From Linnemannia elongata (taxonomy: Eukaryota > Mortierellomycota > Mortierellomycetes > Mortierellales > Mortierellaceae), in contig JAXBDG010000004.1 in assembly GCA_036320915.1 (NCBI GenBank), positions 434,001 through 498,000 on the forward strand: a stretch of 64,000 nt of DNA, in the 5' to 3' direction. Under the pieces are notes generated by a model that worked only from the letters and a program-made list of their open reading frames with translations, had not been told where the DNA came from and did no database searches. The translations under genes were made by a program, and so were the position numbers. Of the stretch, positions 22,258-34,256 are shown in pieces (position 1 is the first letter of the stretch; each line of letters opens with the position of its first letter).

Positions 22258-25200
22258 ATGTCAGTCTCATTCACCCATACCAAACATCACGCAAAATGGT
22301 CCGACAAACAAACCGAAGCTCTGGCCAAACTCGCCAAGGAGTTCACCCTTTCAACCGCTCAACTCGAACACCTCACCAGCGCCTTCCTTGACCAGATGCA
22401 ATCCGGACTCGCGGGGGACCATAAATCGAGTGACTTGGCCATGATCCCGACGTTTGTTGCAGGAAGACCGGATGGTCATGAGCGTGGGAGTTATCTTGCT
22501 TTGGATCTTGGAGGCACTAATCTTCGGTAAGTTGTTGAAGACTTTTTGGCTTTTATGTTCTTGAAGGAGGTAGGAGAAGGAATGTTTTTTTAGGCGATGG
22601 AAGAGTGGGTTTATGGCCTTATTTACTGCCTCATGGATACTTTGATGCGCGCGAAATATAAAAGAGGGATAAAGGGCGTTAAATTGATGGTTACCGTGGG
22701 GTAGGGAGGTAGAGGAGGAAGCAGAGACAGCGAGGATATGTAACCGACCGAAAAAAAAAGGCAACGACGTTGATAGTAGCGTGGGGTAGGAGAGAGGGGA
22801 AAGGAAAAAAAAGAGATGCGACATGGAGGATGTGGATGATAAATGACCAACGACGCAACGAGCGTGTCATTGTTTGCATTATGCAAAACCATGCACTCTG
22901 CCATTACAACCACCGCTACCTGACCAGTCTAGTCGTTTCCCTTCCTACTGATTGCAGAAGGCACAATGGGACCATTGGTTGCACCAACTGGTAAATATAG
23001 TGAAATCAAAAAGGAGAGGGAAGGAAAGAAGGGGTATGAGCAAGGGAAGGGAAGTACTCAAGTACTCTTCCCTGAGGTACTTGGTTGTTGTTGTACAGCT
23101 TGGAAACGAAGAGGAGAGCTCCTTCTACCTCAGTAGGGAAGGAGACCTGTTATCTTTGTCCCGTTGCTGTATTTCCTCTCTTTTGGGTGATGTGCAGAGA
23201 CAAAGGTGAGCGCAAGACAAGTTAGATAGAGGGGCAAAAAGAGAGTTCATACACAATGAAGTTCTTATGTGTTTGTGTGTGTTTATGCGTGTCTGTGTTT
23301 TGGGTGCTCCGTGTGCTACCTTCAGGAAAGAGGGAAATGCTCGTTATCTATTTGTCCTGTGTCTTCCTTCGGACCAAACCTTGTTTGCTCGTTTGAGCTC
23401 AATGGCTGTTATTGTTGTTTTTGTTGTTGCTGTTGTGGGTCAGGAAGAGTAGACACAGACACATACAACTGGAAATCGAACTTTCATCCCCTTTCTGAGT
23501 TGTGGGGTGAGTGCGTCTATGAACCTTTTATTCCTTATCATTTCATCCCCCCCTCCCCTCTATTGCCATCGACAAGATGCGATAATCCTTGTAGTCAGCA
23601 ACTGCCAAAAAGACAAGAAAATGAGTAACCTTACCTGACTCAAATCCTGACCCCTCCACCAACTAGTGTCTGCCTTATCACGCTCAAAGGCAACCATGAA
23701 CTCGAATCCCACTCAAGGGCCTTCAAGGTATCCGACCACCTCCAGGAAGCTCACATCTCGGAGCTGATGGACTTTATCGCCATCTCCATTAAGGAGTTCA
23801 TCACCAGCGAGCACATTAGTTCGAAGATTGTCGAACACCCTTCCGGCTCAGACACCCTCGAGCTCGGCTTCACCTTCTCCTTCCCTGTCACCCAAACTGC
23901 GATCGATGCCGGCATGTTGCTCAGATGGACCAAAGGGTTCAGTTGCCCTGGTGCTGTTGGCAATGATATTGTTCAATTGCTGCAGGAGGCTCTTAATCGT
24001 AACGAGGTCAATGTTCATGTTGGTAAGCAAATTGTGAGGATGAGTGAACAAAAAGGCCATTTCTTTGCTTGATGCATGTGCCGTTATTTCAGACACCGAC
24101 AACAACAGCAGATATTTGCGTCTTTTCATTCCGCCGACACAGAAAAATGACTGGTTCTTCCCTTCCCCCCACCTTTTATACGCCACGGACTAACCAATTT
24201 TGACGTACTCCTTCATGGTACAATAGCCGCCCTGGTGAACGACACCGTTGGCACACTTCTGGCACATTCCTACAAGCACCCCAACACCTTTATCGGCGCC
24301 ATCTTCGGAACAGGAACCAATGGTGCCTATGTCGAGGCCACCCGCAGCATTAAGACCATGTCCCACCCGACTGCTAAGGAGATGATCGTTAATATTGAGT
24401 GGGGCAACTTTGACAAGGACAAGCGGGTCCTCCCCGTTACGCCATTTGATAACAAACTTGACCGCGAGTCTATCGTAAGCTTTCTTGGGAGTTCGAATCA
24501 TACGTCCTGTGAATTATCCTCTTCTCGATGCTTGCTAATGGGAGTTTCTTTTTTTATTAATCTTATAACTCTCATCCTTTCATGACTAATAGAACCCAGG
24601 AGTCCACGTTTTCGAAAAGATGATCTCTGGAATGTACCTAGGAGAAATCACCCGCAACATCCTACTCCACCTTATCGATCACCGCCTCCTCTTTGATGGC
24701 ACCTCCTCCCAAAAACTCAACACCCACTGGGCATTCGAAACCAAGTTCATGTCACAGATCGAATCCGATACTTCAGCTACCCTTATTCCTATCGCTCAGA
24801 TTCTGGAACAGGAGTTGGGGATTTATTTGAACACTCAGGTGGATAGGGAAATTGTCAAGGCTGTGTGTCAGATGGTCGGGAAGAGGGCAGCACGTTTGAG
24901 TGCCATGGCGACGGCAGCGGTTGTGAGGAGGGGGTTGTCGGTTGAGGGGCACTTTGCGGGTCATGGGTATCCTTTGAAGTTGAGTGAGGGAGATCATGTC
25001 TTCGGAGCAAGAACTGGTGTGCATAAGAATGAGACGGCCACGGAGGGAGTTCACGAGAGGACGGACTCGGCGGTCGATCATGGTAGCAACTTGCAGCAGA
25101 TCAATGTGGGGATTGATGGATCTGTCTTTGAGCATTACCCGCATTTTAAGGAACGTATGTTCGAAGGGTTGACGGAGCTGTTGGGATCCCGCGCCAAGGA

Positions 25201-25438
25201 ACTTGTTGCTCTCGGCATCGCTACGTACGTGTTGTTTACACCTGTGAAAGAGCGTTTGTTGGCTCGGGGGCTGGTCTGCTTGACTATGTTTATGTGTGAG
25301 ATATGCGACCTTTTCTAACGCGGCTTGTCTTTTTCTTTTTTTTTTTTTTTTTTGATCTATGGGAAAACATCAAATAGAGATGGATCAGGTGTTGGTGCAG
25401 CACTGGCAGCACTGATCGCCACCAAGCACTGTCGCTAA
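22258..25438 (+). CDS. HXK: Hexokinase
   Basis: ATP-dependent phosphorylation of glucose and other hexoses, the first step of glycolysis, in the cytosol. Exons 22258-22526, 23667-24022, 24227-24474, 24593-25224 and 25378-25438 join in frame to 521 aa (fungal hexokinases are ~485-500). Visible motifs: phosphate loop LALDLGGTNLR spanning the first junction (residues ~80-90); sugar-binding LGFTFSFPVTQTAIDAG with LLRWTKGFS (~157-182); catalytic Asp in ALVNDTVGTL (~214); GAIFGTGTNGAYVE; EWGNFD; and the C-terminal adenosine-site helix TDGSGVGAALAALIATKH. Intron 1 is unusually long (1,140 nt) for this window; the others are 118-205 nt. All are GT-AG. A glucokinase-type role cannot be excluded from sequence alone. 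Confidence 0.97.
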
Positions 25439-25570
25439 ACATATGCAAAACACCATCGAAGAGCGAACATGATAGGTTTTGTGGAGAAATAATAAAAATG
25501 ATGACAAAATCAAAAGTTGTGTGGATGTATTAATGTGGCTTTCTAATTAAATGAAGTACAATGGTATATA

Positions 25571-27489
25571 TTAAGCACTATAAGGCGGGGGCGCGTCAAG
25601 ACCGTCAGGTCTCGCAGAAAACTGCGTCGACCTATGCTGCTGTTGATTCCCCCCAAGTGTCGTCAACTCAATCGCTTGCCCTTGCCCCTGCCCTTGCAGT
25701 TGCTGTTCATAATTTGGCAACCGATACCTCGCCGGTTCATAAAACGCCCCTCCACCAATCGACTCTGGCCGCCCACTACTCGTGACAGCCCATTCAGTCT
25801 CCAAAGCCCTCAGCTTCCTACGCCTCCTCCTCTTCAGAGCCAAATAAGCCACGCTCATCACCACTATCCCTCCTGCCAACCCCGTCAGAACTTTAAACCC
25901 CACGTTCGGATTGTGCGACTCTTCAGTCTCTACCTTTGGCAATGATGGCGGCGACAGGAGTTCAAATTGACTAGTGTAAAGCTCATCCACCCTCACTGGG
26001 CCCGCATTTTCAGTCTGAGCGAATTTGTTGGAAAGTGAGTTTGCGGAGAGGTTGATTCCATAGATGTTGCCATCGGAGGAAAGAGAGATTCCGAATTGAA
26101 AGGTGCTTTGGACAATGGGGTTGGATGGGGAGGTGTCAATGGCGTAAGTTTCGTTATATTGGGAGGTGACGAAGAGGTAAGGGCGGAGGGTGGGTGTTAG
26201 GGAGGTCGAGGTAGAGGAGGAGGAGGGGGTGGTGATGGTGTGAACTTGGGAGGTTATTGGATTTGTGGTTGTGTTGTTTGTTTCGAGGTAGTTGGAAATA
26301 AAGTATATCTGTTGGGTTGTTGTTTTGTTGTTACACATATGCAGACAAAAGAAAAGTAAGAAAATAATAAAGTCAGAAACAAACGATGAGCAATGTTATT
26401 GCTTTTTCCCCTAGCACATAGAAAAAAAAGAATCCGGTACAAGAACAACTTACAGAATTGGTGCTAATGCATGCAAGGAAGGAAGTGCCGTTTCGAACTC
26501 CAGGGATGATATGTTTGAGTTTTAGACCCGGTATGGCTTTGATGATGTCACCAGTGGGGAAGTAAGAAGGAAGGTCGTTGAGGAGGTAGGTTGTGATTAT
26601 GTCTGATTCCTCGCGGTAGACGTAGGCGTAGCCTTGACTGAGGCTCATCAGTTTTGGCGCCTGGGAGGTTTGTTTTTCGAGTGAGGGAAAAAATGGACAG
26701 TTGAGATGCATGCATGTAAGGTTGTACCAAGAAAAGAAAAGACAATTGAATGAGTCAGAAGGTCGGTAATCTAGCGGAGGTAAAAAAGTGGACCAAATGA
26801 ACGAGGGAAGTCGGTATGGGGCTCCCAAATCGAACAAACAAAAAACTTACAGAGAGAATATTACTCAGGTTCCAGCTATTGATGGTATCATTCGAAAGTG
26901 GGTCCTGGGGGCCAAAAGATCCAAACCGGAGCTGCCCGTATCCATCCATAGCGGCATGAATGAACCTCTCCTTCACAACACCCTCAGCCGGTCCCCCTTG
27001 GACTTTAACATTCTGGCCATAATAAATAGCCGCATGTGACATATGGGAGCGCGCATCGAACCAGCGGTAATCGTCCCCAGTCTCAAACTGTTCCCACCCC
27101 ATTGATCTACCGACTTGACTATTAACAGCATCAACCGTGACATCCAATGCTGGATCATACTTGATACCGGTCCAATTGATCGAATCCTGGCTTTGATTTG
27201 CTGGTTTGTTGACCGCCAGGGCTGTAAAGACGCCCGTCCGAGAGACGGCACAGTCAACGGAATCAAAGGTCTGAGACCAGTAGGAAGGGAAGAACTTGGC
27301 TTGGGCTATGGAGACGATTGTCCATTTGATGCTTTTGAGGGAGGTTGGGTTGGGTTCTGAACGGACGAGGAGGAGGACGCCCTTTTCTTGAGTGAAGGTA
27401 TAGGTGCCGTCATTGTAGGCGTTACCGATTCCGTAGACAATTGTATTGTTGGGGTTGACGGCTAGACAGTCGAGTTTGATGTTTCCCAT
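25571..27489 (-). CDS. Single-pass membrane protein of the local family, with C-terminal PPPY motif (member A)
   Basis: Exons 26851-27489, 26454-26660 and 25571-26308 join in frame to 527 aa. It is a diverged relative of the three tandem genes at 31-39 kb: same exon pattern, start MGNIKLDCLAVNPNNTIVYG against MTIVDLDCIASNPNSTILYG, and a DCAVSRTGVFTALAV motif matching DCAVSSKGEFTAFFY. Many N-x-S/T sites suggest an outside domain; the recurring DCxA units would fit a beta-propeller, which is inference. Near residue 425 a TM helix (VLTGLAGGIVVMSVAYLAL) is followed by KRRRRRKLR, placing the C-terminus in the cytosol. The tail has a Gln/Gly-rich stretch and ends DAPPPYSA, a PPxY motif that in fungi recruits WW-domain ubiquitin ligases of the Rsp5 type. 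An in-frame hydrophobic leader upstream could supply a signal peptide if translation starts earlier. Confidence 0.8.
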
Positions 27490-27540
27490 GAAGAGCAGAA
27501 GTGGTTGAATGAATGAGTGCAGAAAGAGGAAAGGTAGACG

Positions 27541-27560
27541 AATGAATGAATGAATGAATG
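27541..27560. repeat. AATG tetranucleotide repeat
   Basis: Five AATG units in the 5' leader of the minus-strand membrane-protein gene. Confidence 0.9.
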
Positions 27561-28578
27561 GAGGGAATGAGTGAAGCGTTAAGGAGAAAGACGTGTGGCG
27601 TAAGGAGAAACTAGGTATGTTATATAAAGATTGGCTGTTTTCCAAACAGAAAGCCGACAAACCTTAATTTCTGATGGTATTTCATGGAAGAATGGAATGA
27701 CAAGATGTTCCCTGGTTCTATGTATGTGAGATGCACAACACCGCACAGTCAGCGCTGTTCGCTTCTGTACGCCATCTAATCGGTGCAGGGGAATGAGGCA
27801 TCATAAATGCATGCACTCTACCTTCAAGGAACATTCTTCAGGTATCATGTACCATCAGGGTTCCTCCTGGACGCCACGAAATAACACACACTTTCTTTAT
27901 CTTTTTTGTCTTATAAAAAACGTACACGCATTGGCCAGCCCAAAATCTTCCTTGAGTTCCTTGTTTCCTTTGACGTTCAAACATGTTTTTTCGATCAATT
28001 GATCGTAATTAAGGGCTATTAGTTCAGGGAAGAGGACGAAGAACCCCTCTGGGTCTTGCTTCCCCACACCCCCCTTTAACCAACAGGTCCATCCACTCAC
28101 ACCATTTAGCAAATACATCCACATTCACATCAATATCCACACTCAACCACTCACTCTTTTGCCTGAACGCTCATTTCGCATTCGACAATGAATGCCTTCT
28201 TCTAGAGGATGAGACTCACAGCTCACCTTATCATCATCCTCTCCCTCGTCATCCTCCCCGTCGCCGCACAAGACGAAGAACCCGAACGTGCCAGCCACTT
28301 GTCCCAGACGCTCTTCATGCATACGTGAAGCGACCTCCTCGGGTATTACTTCGCACGGCCACTTTAGCCAAGTTCCTGGATACAGATTTGCTGCCGGTGA
28401 AACTACTGCATCGGGTCCTTCGTATGACTGGTTGGCAACGGATGGTCCGTATTGGGGCCGGAAAGGTCGGATCACAATTCAAGCTTGGTAAATACAAAGA
28501 TCAGTCAGCACGCACGATCCATATTCCACGAAAAAGCGCATTATCGTCGTTACGACGATGTTCGTTTGATGAGATGAT

Positions 28579-28770
28579 ATGATGTTCCAGGTCACTGCTC
28601 AGTACCTCAAGAGAGTTACACCGCTCAAGAATGACGGCGTCAAGGTCTTGTCGGGCGAATATCGTGGTGCATTGTGTATCTTGACTGCAGTCGATGTTTA
28701 CGATGGTATTGTCAAGTTGAGAGGTGATAACACGTACAAGGTCTTGGCCATTTCTATTCTTGGTAAGTAA
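28579..28770 (+). pseudogene. SPT5-like KOW-domain fragment
   Basis: The frame contains TPLKNDGVKVLSGEYRGALC then ILTAVDVYDGIVKL and YKVLAISILGK, closely resembling the last KOW module of transcription elongation factor SPT5 (VKVLSGEYKG...GVDGxDGIVK...K(I/V)LNxxxLAKL). Only this module is clear; upstream pieces such as SYDWLATDG (about 28420) could be further relics in another frame. With no full gene around it, this is most likely a truncated copy. A short independent KOW protein is the alternative. Confidence 0.5.
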
Positions 28771-28999
28771 TTGGATGACTGAGGTGATGGACATCTGAAA
28801 TATCTTGGTAGAGAGGTTGAGTGAAAAGGAGGAGGTCGGGGGGTACTTTTCCTCAGGATATAGTTGGAATGATAGGTATATTTTCTTCAAGCACATAAAG
28901 CACAACTAAACTAAAAACGTGCTATGAAGGTTGCGAACGACAAAATAGATAAAAAATAACCCCTTGACCAACATACAACCAAGAGCGTTCAAACATGAC

Positions 29000-29618
29000 G
29001 AGCGATAAGGTGCGGACGCCCTCACATGAGCACCCTCAGCAGCAGCCAAGGTAACAACAGCAACAAGAAGAAAAAGGGTACCGAGACCGATTGCTGTCAC
29101 ACTGATGAACAAACAACAGCAGAAGATAAAAATATTGCCAATACCGAAGAACAGGACGACAGCCAGATGGTCAATGCCGATTAGGTGGACTACATTGAAG
29201 TTCTCGAACTGCAAGGCTGCCAACGACACCAACAAGTCCAGAGTAATGTTAATATATGTTGCTACAGCTTCAATCTTTGATTCTATTCCCTTCAGGACTC
29301 CTCAACCTTCTTAGGCCTATGCTTTATCCTCCGTCAAAAAATGTCAATCATCTATTTCCAAACCATCGTTCAATTCCTTGCCGTCTTGCAATACCCAATA
29401 GCCTTGCCTAACCGGGGGTTACCACGAGGGCAACATTATTTCCCCCAACCATTTCGAACTCTACGTGGACCTAGACGAGACTGAAGAAGATACGATGGTG
29501 AGCTGTATCTGTCATTATCCGCTGTTGGATGTGTCGCTATCGGAGTGCACTGATCGGACGGCGCAGTATGAGAGTCCGGAGGATGATTTAACGATGGCGA
29601 GGAGCATTAATCAATAGG
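29000..29618 (+). pseudogene. Remnant of an unknown acidic protein gene
   Basis: Two pieces read like real protein. One, around 29120-29240, contains EEQDDSQMVNAD, an in-frame TAG, then VDYIEVLELQGC. The other, open from 29402 to a stop at 29618, contains GNIISPNHFELYVDLDETEE and LLDVSLSECTDRTAQYESPE. They are separated by stops and a possible splice site. No family recognised; likely a decayed gene. Confidence 0.3.
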
Positions 29619-31413
29619 ACGGTGCAAATAGAGTCATTAGGTATAGATGAACTAAAACCGAAATCGAGGTGGGCGACAGACGAAAGGGGAATCCTCTGGG
29701 AACGAGCCGACCGTAGTTACTCACATTCCTCTAAAGGACATTATGTAACGCTATCGAACTCGATTCACTTTATCAATTACGATCAGCCCTCATTCAGAGT
29801 CGTATCCAGTACATCCAGTACATCCAAGAGACTTACCGTATGTTATTTGTCATTGTCTTTGTCCTCGTCATCGTAAGGCCGTAAGTGTGCCGCTGTGCTG
29901 GTGGTTGTTAATTGGTGGACTGAAGGGTGCCGACTCTTGTTGTTTCTTAGAAAACAAAACAACGATAGACAAGAGATGGGGTGCACTTGTACTGCTTTTC
30001 TTGTGAACCGGTTCGATTAGTTGGCTTAGGAGCCATTAAACCAGTAGACGAGGTCGATGAGGCGGATAGGGATGTAGTCTAAGGGTAGAAGGGTGGATCG
30101 GAGGAAGGGGACGAGGGATGGTTAGAGAGACATCGTAACAACGATCATGCTTTTCGAATCACAAGGAGTGGATGACTTTCTATTACATGGTGTATATCAT
30201 ATTTATTTTTTTCATACAGCCTGAATGTTCTTTTTTTTTGCTTTTCTTTTGACCCATATGACCAAAGTCGACGCCAATCTCTCTGTTTCTATCTCTACAG
30301 AGACGAAAGGAGAACATGTTCAGGAAGCTAAGGCAGGATGATAACAAAGAAAAAACGTTATAAAAAAGTATGAATGTGTTGGTAATAGCCAGGTATGAAC
30401 AGCGATGGTGCATAGGAGAGATGAAAAGCGACGAGAAGGACATAGTCTGATTTCAACCCTTTAATCCCTTCATCTCTCCGTTCAACAGTGAGCGGGCGAG
30501 GTATCGACAAACGACATCTTATTGCCCGCTCTTCAATCTAAATCCCCCACCACTACCCTTTCTACCAACAGAGACCTTAACATTACTGCCCCCATCCTGC
30601 CCACCACGAGCAGGCAAACGAGAAGATGGAGAAGCGATTGCTGGAATCGCGAAAAGTCGACCCAATTATCCACCTTTTGTGATTTTAGTGGCGTCTCTTT
30701 CTCATTGTTCTACTTATTTTTCCTTTTTCATTTGCCCAAGGTTCAGTCTAGTATTCCTCCAGTTGTAAGGAGTACATTGCCGTTCTTCCTTTACTCCCAG
30801 AAACACAAGGCAAGGACAAGTATAACAAATTTGCTACAACTTTTGGTAGAACGGGTGCGTTAGAGGCCATAACACCCTTAAACGGGTGACAACGCCTTCT
30901 TCTCCTGAGACAGACGACCATTTTTAGCGATCGCAATCGCCACTAATCTTCGATCCATCTATAGACCTTTCATTCAGGCTCTCTGATCAGGCACGGCTGA
31001 ACTCTCTTCGAGACAATTACAGTTGAATGGGCGTCCATAACGAATGTCGCGACGACGATGACGCCCATGCCAAAACCTCTTTTTTCTTTTTCAGGACAAA
31101 TAGTGTTGCAGCCGACCAGAATTGAAAGAAGAGAAAAAATAAAGTTCAGCATGAGTCGTATGCAAAGTTTGGGCTGTTGCATGTGGGAAGATATCGCAAT
31201 TTTTGTGTATAAGTGGCTTGCATACTCAATCCAATTATTTCTCACGCATTCCCTGTCGCCTTTCAGACCCTATTTTTTTATTTTTCTCACTTCGGCTTTC
31301 CTTCTCCACCCCTCGACCTGCTCTTCCCTCGGTTCCTGCTTCCCCTTCCCTCCCTTCTTTATTCTTCTACTCTCATTCACTCTTCTCCTCCTCTTTATCT
31401 CTTAATATCCATC

Positions 31414-33217
31414 ATGACCATTGTCGACCTTGACTGCATAGCTTCAAACCCTAACTCGACCATCCTCTATGGAATCGGAAACGCCGAGGATACATTCGGA
31501 AACGTCATCACCATCATCTATCGATCCAAGGAAAACCCCGCCAATGCCACCGATATCAAATGGGATAAAGTCCTTGAAAATCCCAGTCGCGATTTCGACA
31601 CGCCTGACGCGGGGCGTCACTTCAAGTACTCGCAGTTTGGAAACGTTGACTGTGCAGTGAGCAGCAAGGGCGAGTTCACCGCCTTCTTTTATAACCCTGA
31701 GTTTGCGGCAACAGGGAGGGCGAGACCGGTGCCGATGGGCATCCAGTTTTATGAAGGCCTGCCTGGAGTGCTTAAGATCTATGGGTGGACGATGTATGGG
31801 TGGACGAATGAGGACTTTGTGCACCAGTCGTTTTATATCGAAAAGGACGGTGTCGAAACGGTCGTGCATGCTGTTATGGACCAAACTGCGTCAGTGATTC
31901 GGTTTGGGTTGGTCGACAAAAGTACGGGCTATCTACAGTTAGCTGCCGTCTGGAAGTTGGTAGGTGTCAGGGATGAACAAATGTCAACAGGTTATTACAT
32001 GAGTGTCGTTTAATATCATGTCTAATTATCTGCCTGCGCTATTTGCACCCACCCTCCTTCTTCCCATACAAAATAGGTCGATGGACGGTTCATGGTAGGA
32101 GAACTGACAGATGAGATCCCAAAGCTTCCTAAATTATCCACGGCAGCATACATCACCACCGACCAGAGACACATAGTTTATCAGAACGGTAGTATCTACC
32201 TCTATTCAGACACCACAGGCCTGATCTCGTCGTTTCCGTTCTCAATTCCACATGTTACTCCAAAACAAAAGGAATTTGTTCAAGCAACTCCCATCCCAGC
32301 AAACGGGAGGACCATGTTCTTTCAAGGAATGAGACAAAACTCGTCGTACCTCGGATACCTGACCCGGGTGGACAACCGTACCGATGTGGCAAGTGATTTA
32401 TGATGTCGAATTAATATGTGTACGCTCTTTTAGGTTGTAAGGCAGGAAACACAGGTATTAGCGACTGACATATATTCCGGACCCTTATTATTTCTTATTT
32501 TCTCATTTCTGATAGCGGATAACTCTAAATATGACAATGCAGGTCTCAAAAATCGACATCTCCTACGACCTAACAGCTCCTTCAACTACCAGAAGTACAA
32601 CTCGAGACTTCATAATGAACATATATGGAATATACAAGAACGTGGCTTACCTTCAGGCCATAGGGGGACAACTTCCAGACCAAGTGCCTTTTGCTGTCGG
32701 TCTTACAGTGTACGGGTACTATGGCATCACACTGGACGGGACATCCATGGGAAGCTTGGTCCCATTCGAGAACTCTATCTCGACCATAGCAGGGGTGGAA
32801 GACCGGTCCCTCCGAAGCCGATTCCGAAACTACCAAGGTCAAGTGGGGCCGATCTATACTTCTGCCGGCATATTGTCCGGAGCAGGTATTTTTGGAGCCG
32901 TCATGGGAGCCATCATTGTGCTAGCGATACTGTGGTACCCCTTCAACAAATTGCTGGAAAGGATTCGATTGGATGAAGAGAGGCGAGCGAAGGGTAAGGA
33001 ATCATTTGAGTTGATTTCTAGGTTGCGGCATGTCAGTGGGCTCCCGAGCACCGATCCTTCTTCAGCTGTAACAACGTTAGACGGACCAAGAGCAGGAGAG
33101 CTTCCATGCGAGTCGTCGTCTGCTAGTACGACTTCACATACTCTACTGGATGGACTCGGGCTTATGAGACATCCTCGACCTAATATTGTTGTCTCCATTG
33201 GTGATGATGAGGATTAG
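31414..33217 (+). CDS. Single-pass membrane protein, tandem copy 1 (member B)
   Basis: Unknown function. Exons 31414-31959, 32077-32388 and 32516-33217 join in frame to 519 aa. Residues 1-400 are glycosylation-rich and carry recurring units (VDLDCIASNPNSTILYGIGN; VDCAVSSKGEFTAFFYNP; VYQNGSIYLYSDTTG; TMFFQGMRQNSSYLGYLT), suggestive of a beta-propeller outside the membrane. A TM helix lies at about 404-428 (GIFGAVMGAIIVLAILWYPF), followed by a basic/acidic segment (IRLDEERRAKGK) and a Ser/Thr-rich tail ending RHPRPNIVVSIGDDED. Intron 1 is GT-AG. Intron 2 has donor GCAAGT where copy 3 has GTAGGT, making it a probable GC-AG intron. The codon-level start is MTIVDLDC; a hydrophobic in-frame leader lies just upstream and could act as a signal peptide. 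Confidence 0.82.
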
Positions 33218-34256
33218 TCAGTTCGTACTCATGTAGCTGCAGATACCCTTACAACAGTAGTAACAGTTATTTTTTTTTTAAGGAAATAAATGAGAATATT
33301 TTTTCATCCTTTTACAACACCTGGATCATCCGCTCTTAGTGGTTGAGAATAGAAGGATGTGTGCGTCTAGGACGAAATAAAGAGCGTACGTCAGAGAGGC
33401 TTCTTTTTGTCAGATTGTTGTTTGACAAGGTTACAGTAGTGAGCAGATAGGGAGAAGGGGGAGAAGGCAAACGAAACAAAATATTGCTCGGATTCAGGTA
33501 CGATCGCACAGTCTCGTGTCCGCTTTGGTCATACGTGATCCCACCAGTGATGCTACTCTCCTTTGATGACGTCAATAAGACTAACATATCCAGGAATAGC
33601 ATTTCATTTACCGAGCTGTCGATTTCTCGCCCTCCGAGACAATTTATCTGCCAATCGCGCCACCAATTTCATCTACACGACGTTGTCGCAAAACACCTCC
33701 AACCTGGTGAGGGGTGAATGCCCCTCGGAGCTTTACACACGGTTCGTGCTGAGTAAGACGGGGAGCCTACAGCAAAGATATCATAGTGCATGTCTTGGCA
33801 TCAGCCCACAGCGTCCATCATGCCTCCATGAGACTCTCTTTTGCATATTTTCAGGCGCCGCTTCCCTATCGATCTTCTTGTATGTGGTGTGGAGGTTCGA
33901 TTTTTATTCTCCCAGGAATAAAGGACGAATAGGCTCGCCGCACTTCCAAGAGCAAATAAAAAAAACAAAGTGTTCGCCCACGCCTTATTACATGTTTGTT
34001 GTGGGCTGTTGTCGCACCTTTTTTTTTTTTTTTCTCTTTTAAGGTTTGAGTGGCTTTTAATATGACTAGTTCTTTCCCCGGCTTCCATTCTACCTGCTCT
34101 CTTCAACTTTCTTTCTTGATTCCATACTCTTCTCCCTTTTTTTTCAATTATTCGTCGTTCTTATTTCCTCACTCTCCTCGCACTCCTCCCTCTCCCTCCT
34201 ACACCCCATTGTTTTCCCTCCTTCTCCTCCTCGTCGCATTCTTCATCATCACCAAC
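33218..34256. repeat. Intergenic part of the tandem duplication (first copy)
   Basis: This spacer is almost identical to 36121-37158, with identical T-runs and leader. Both include a 159-codon plus-strand open frame (33563-34042 and 36466-36945), conserved simply because the duplication is young; changes between copies do not obviously respect codons, so it is not called a gene. It must contain the promoter of the next copy. Confidence 0.85.

Larger units (their letters stand above)
27490..31413. other. 3.9-kb gap between family member A and the tandem copies
   Basis: The two arms of the family diverge across this gap, which must contain both promoters. Apart from two degraded coding remnants (listed separately) it holds only short unassigned open frames and AT-rich sequence. 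Confidence 0.45.

Noticed and set aside
22351..22913. Minus-strand frames inside hexokinase intron 1
   Set aside because: Low-complexity Ser/Phe/Leu composition and partial antisense overlap with exon 1; no motif.
33563..34042. 159-codon plus-strand frame between copies 1 and 2 (also at 36466-36945)
   Set aside because: Present twice only because the spacer was duplicated; no family, ends in a poly-Phe translation of a T-run, and the changes between copies show no obvious codon pattern.
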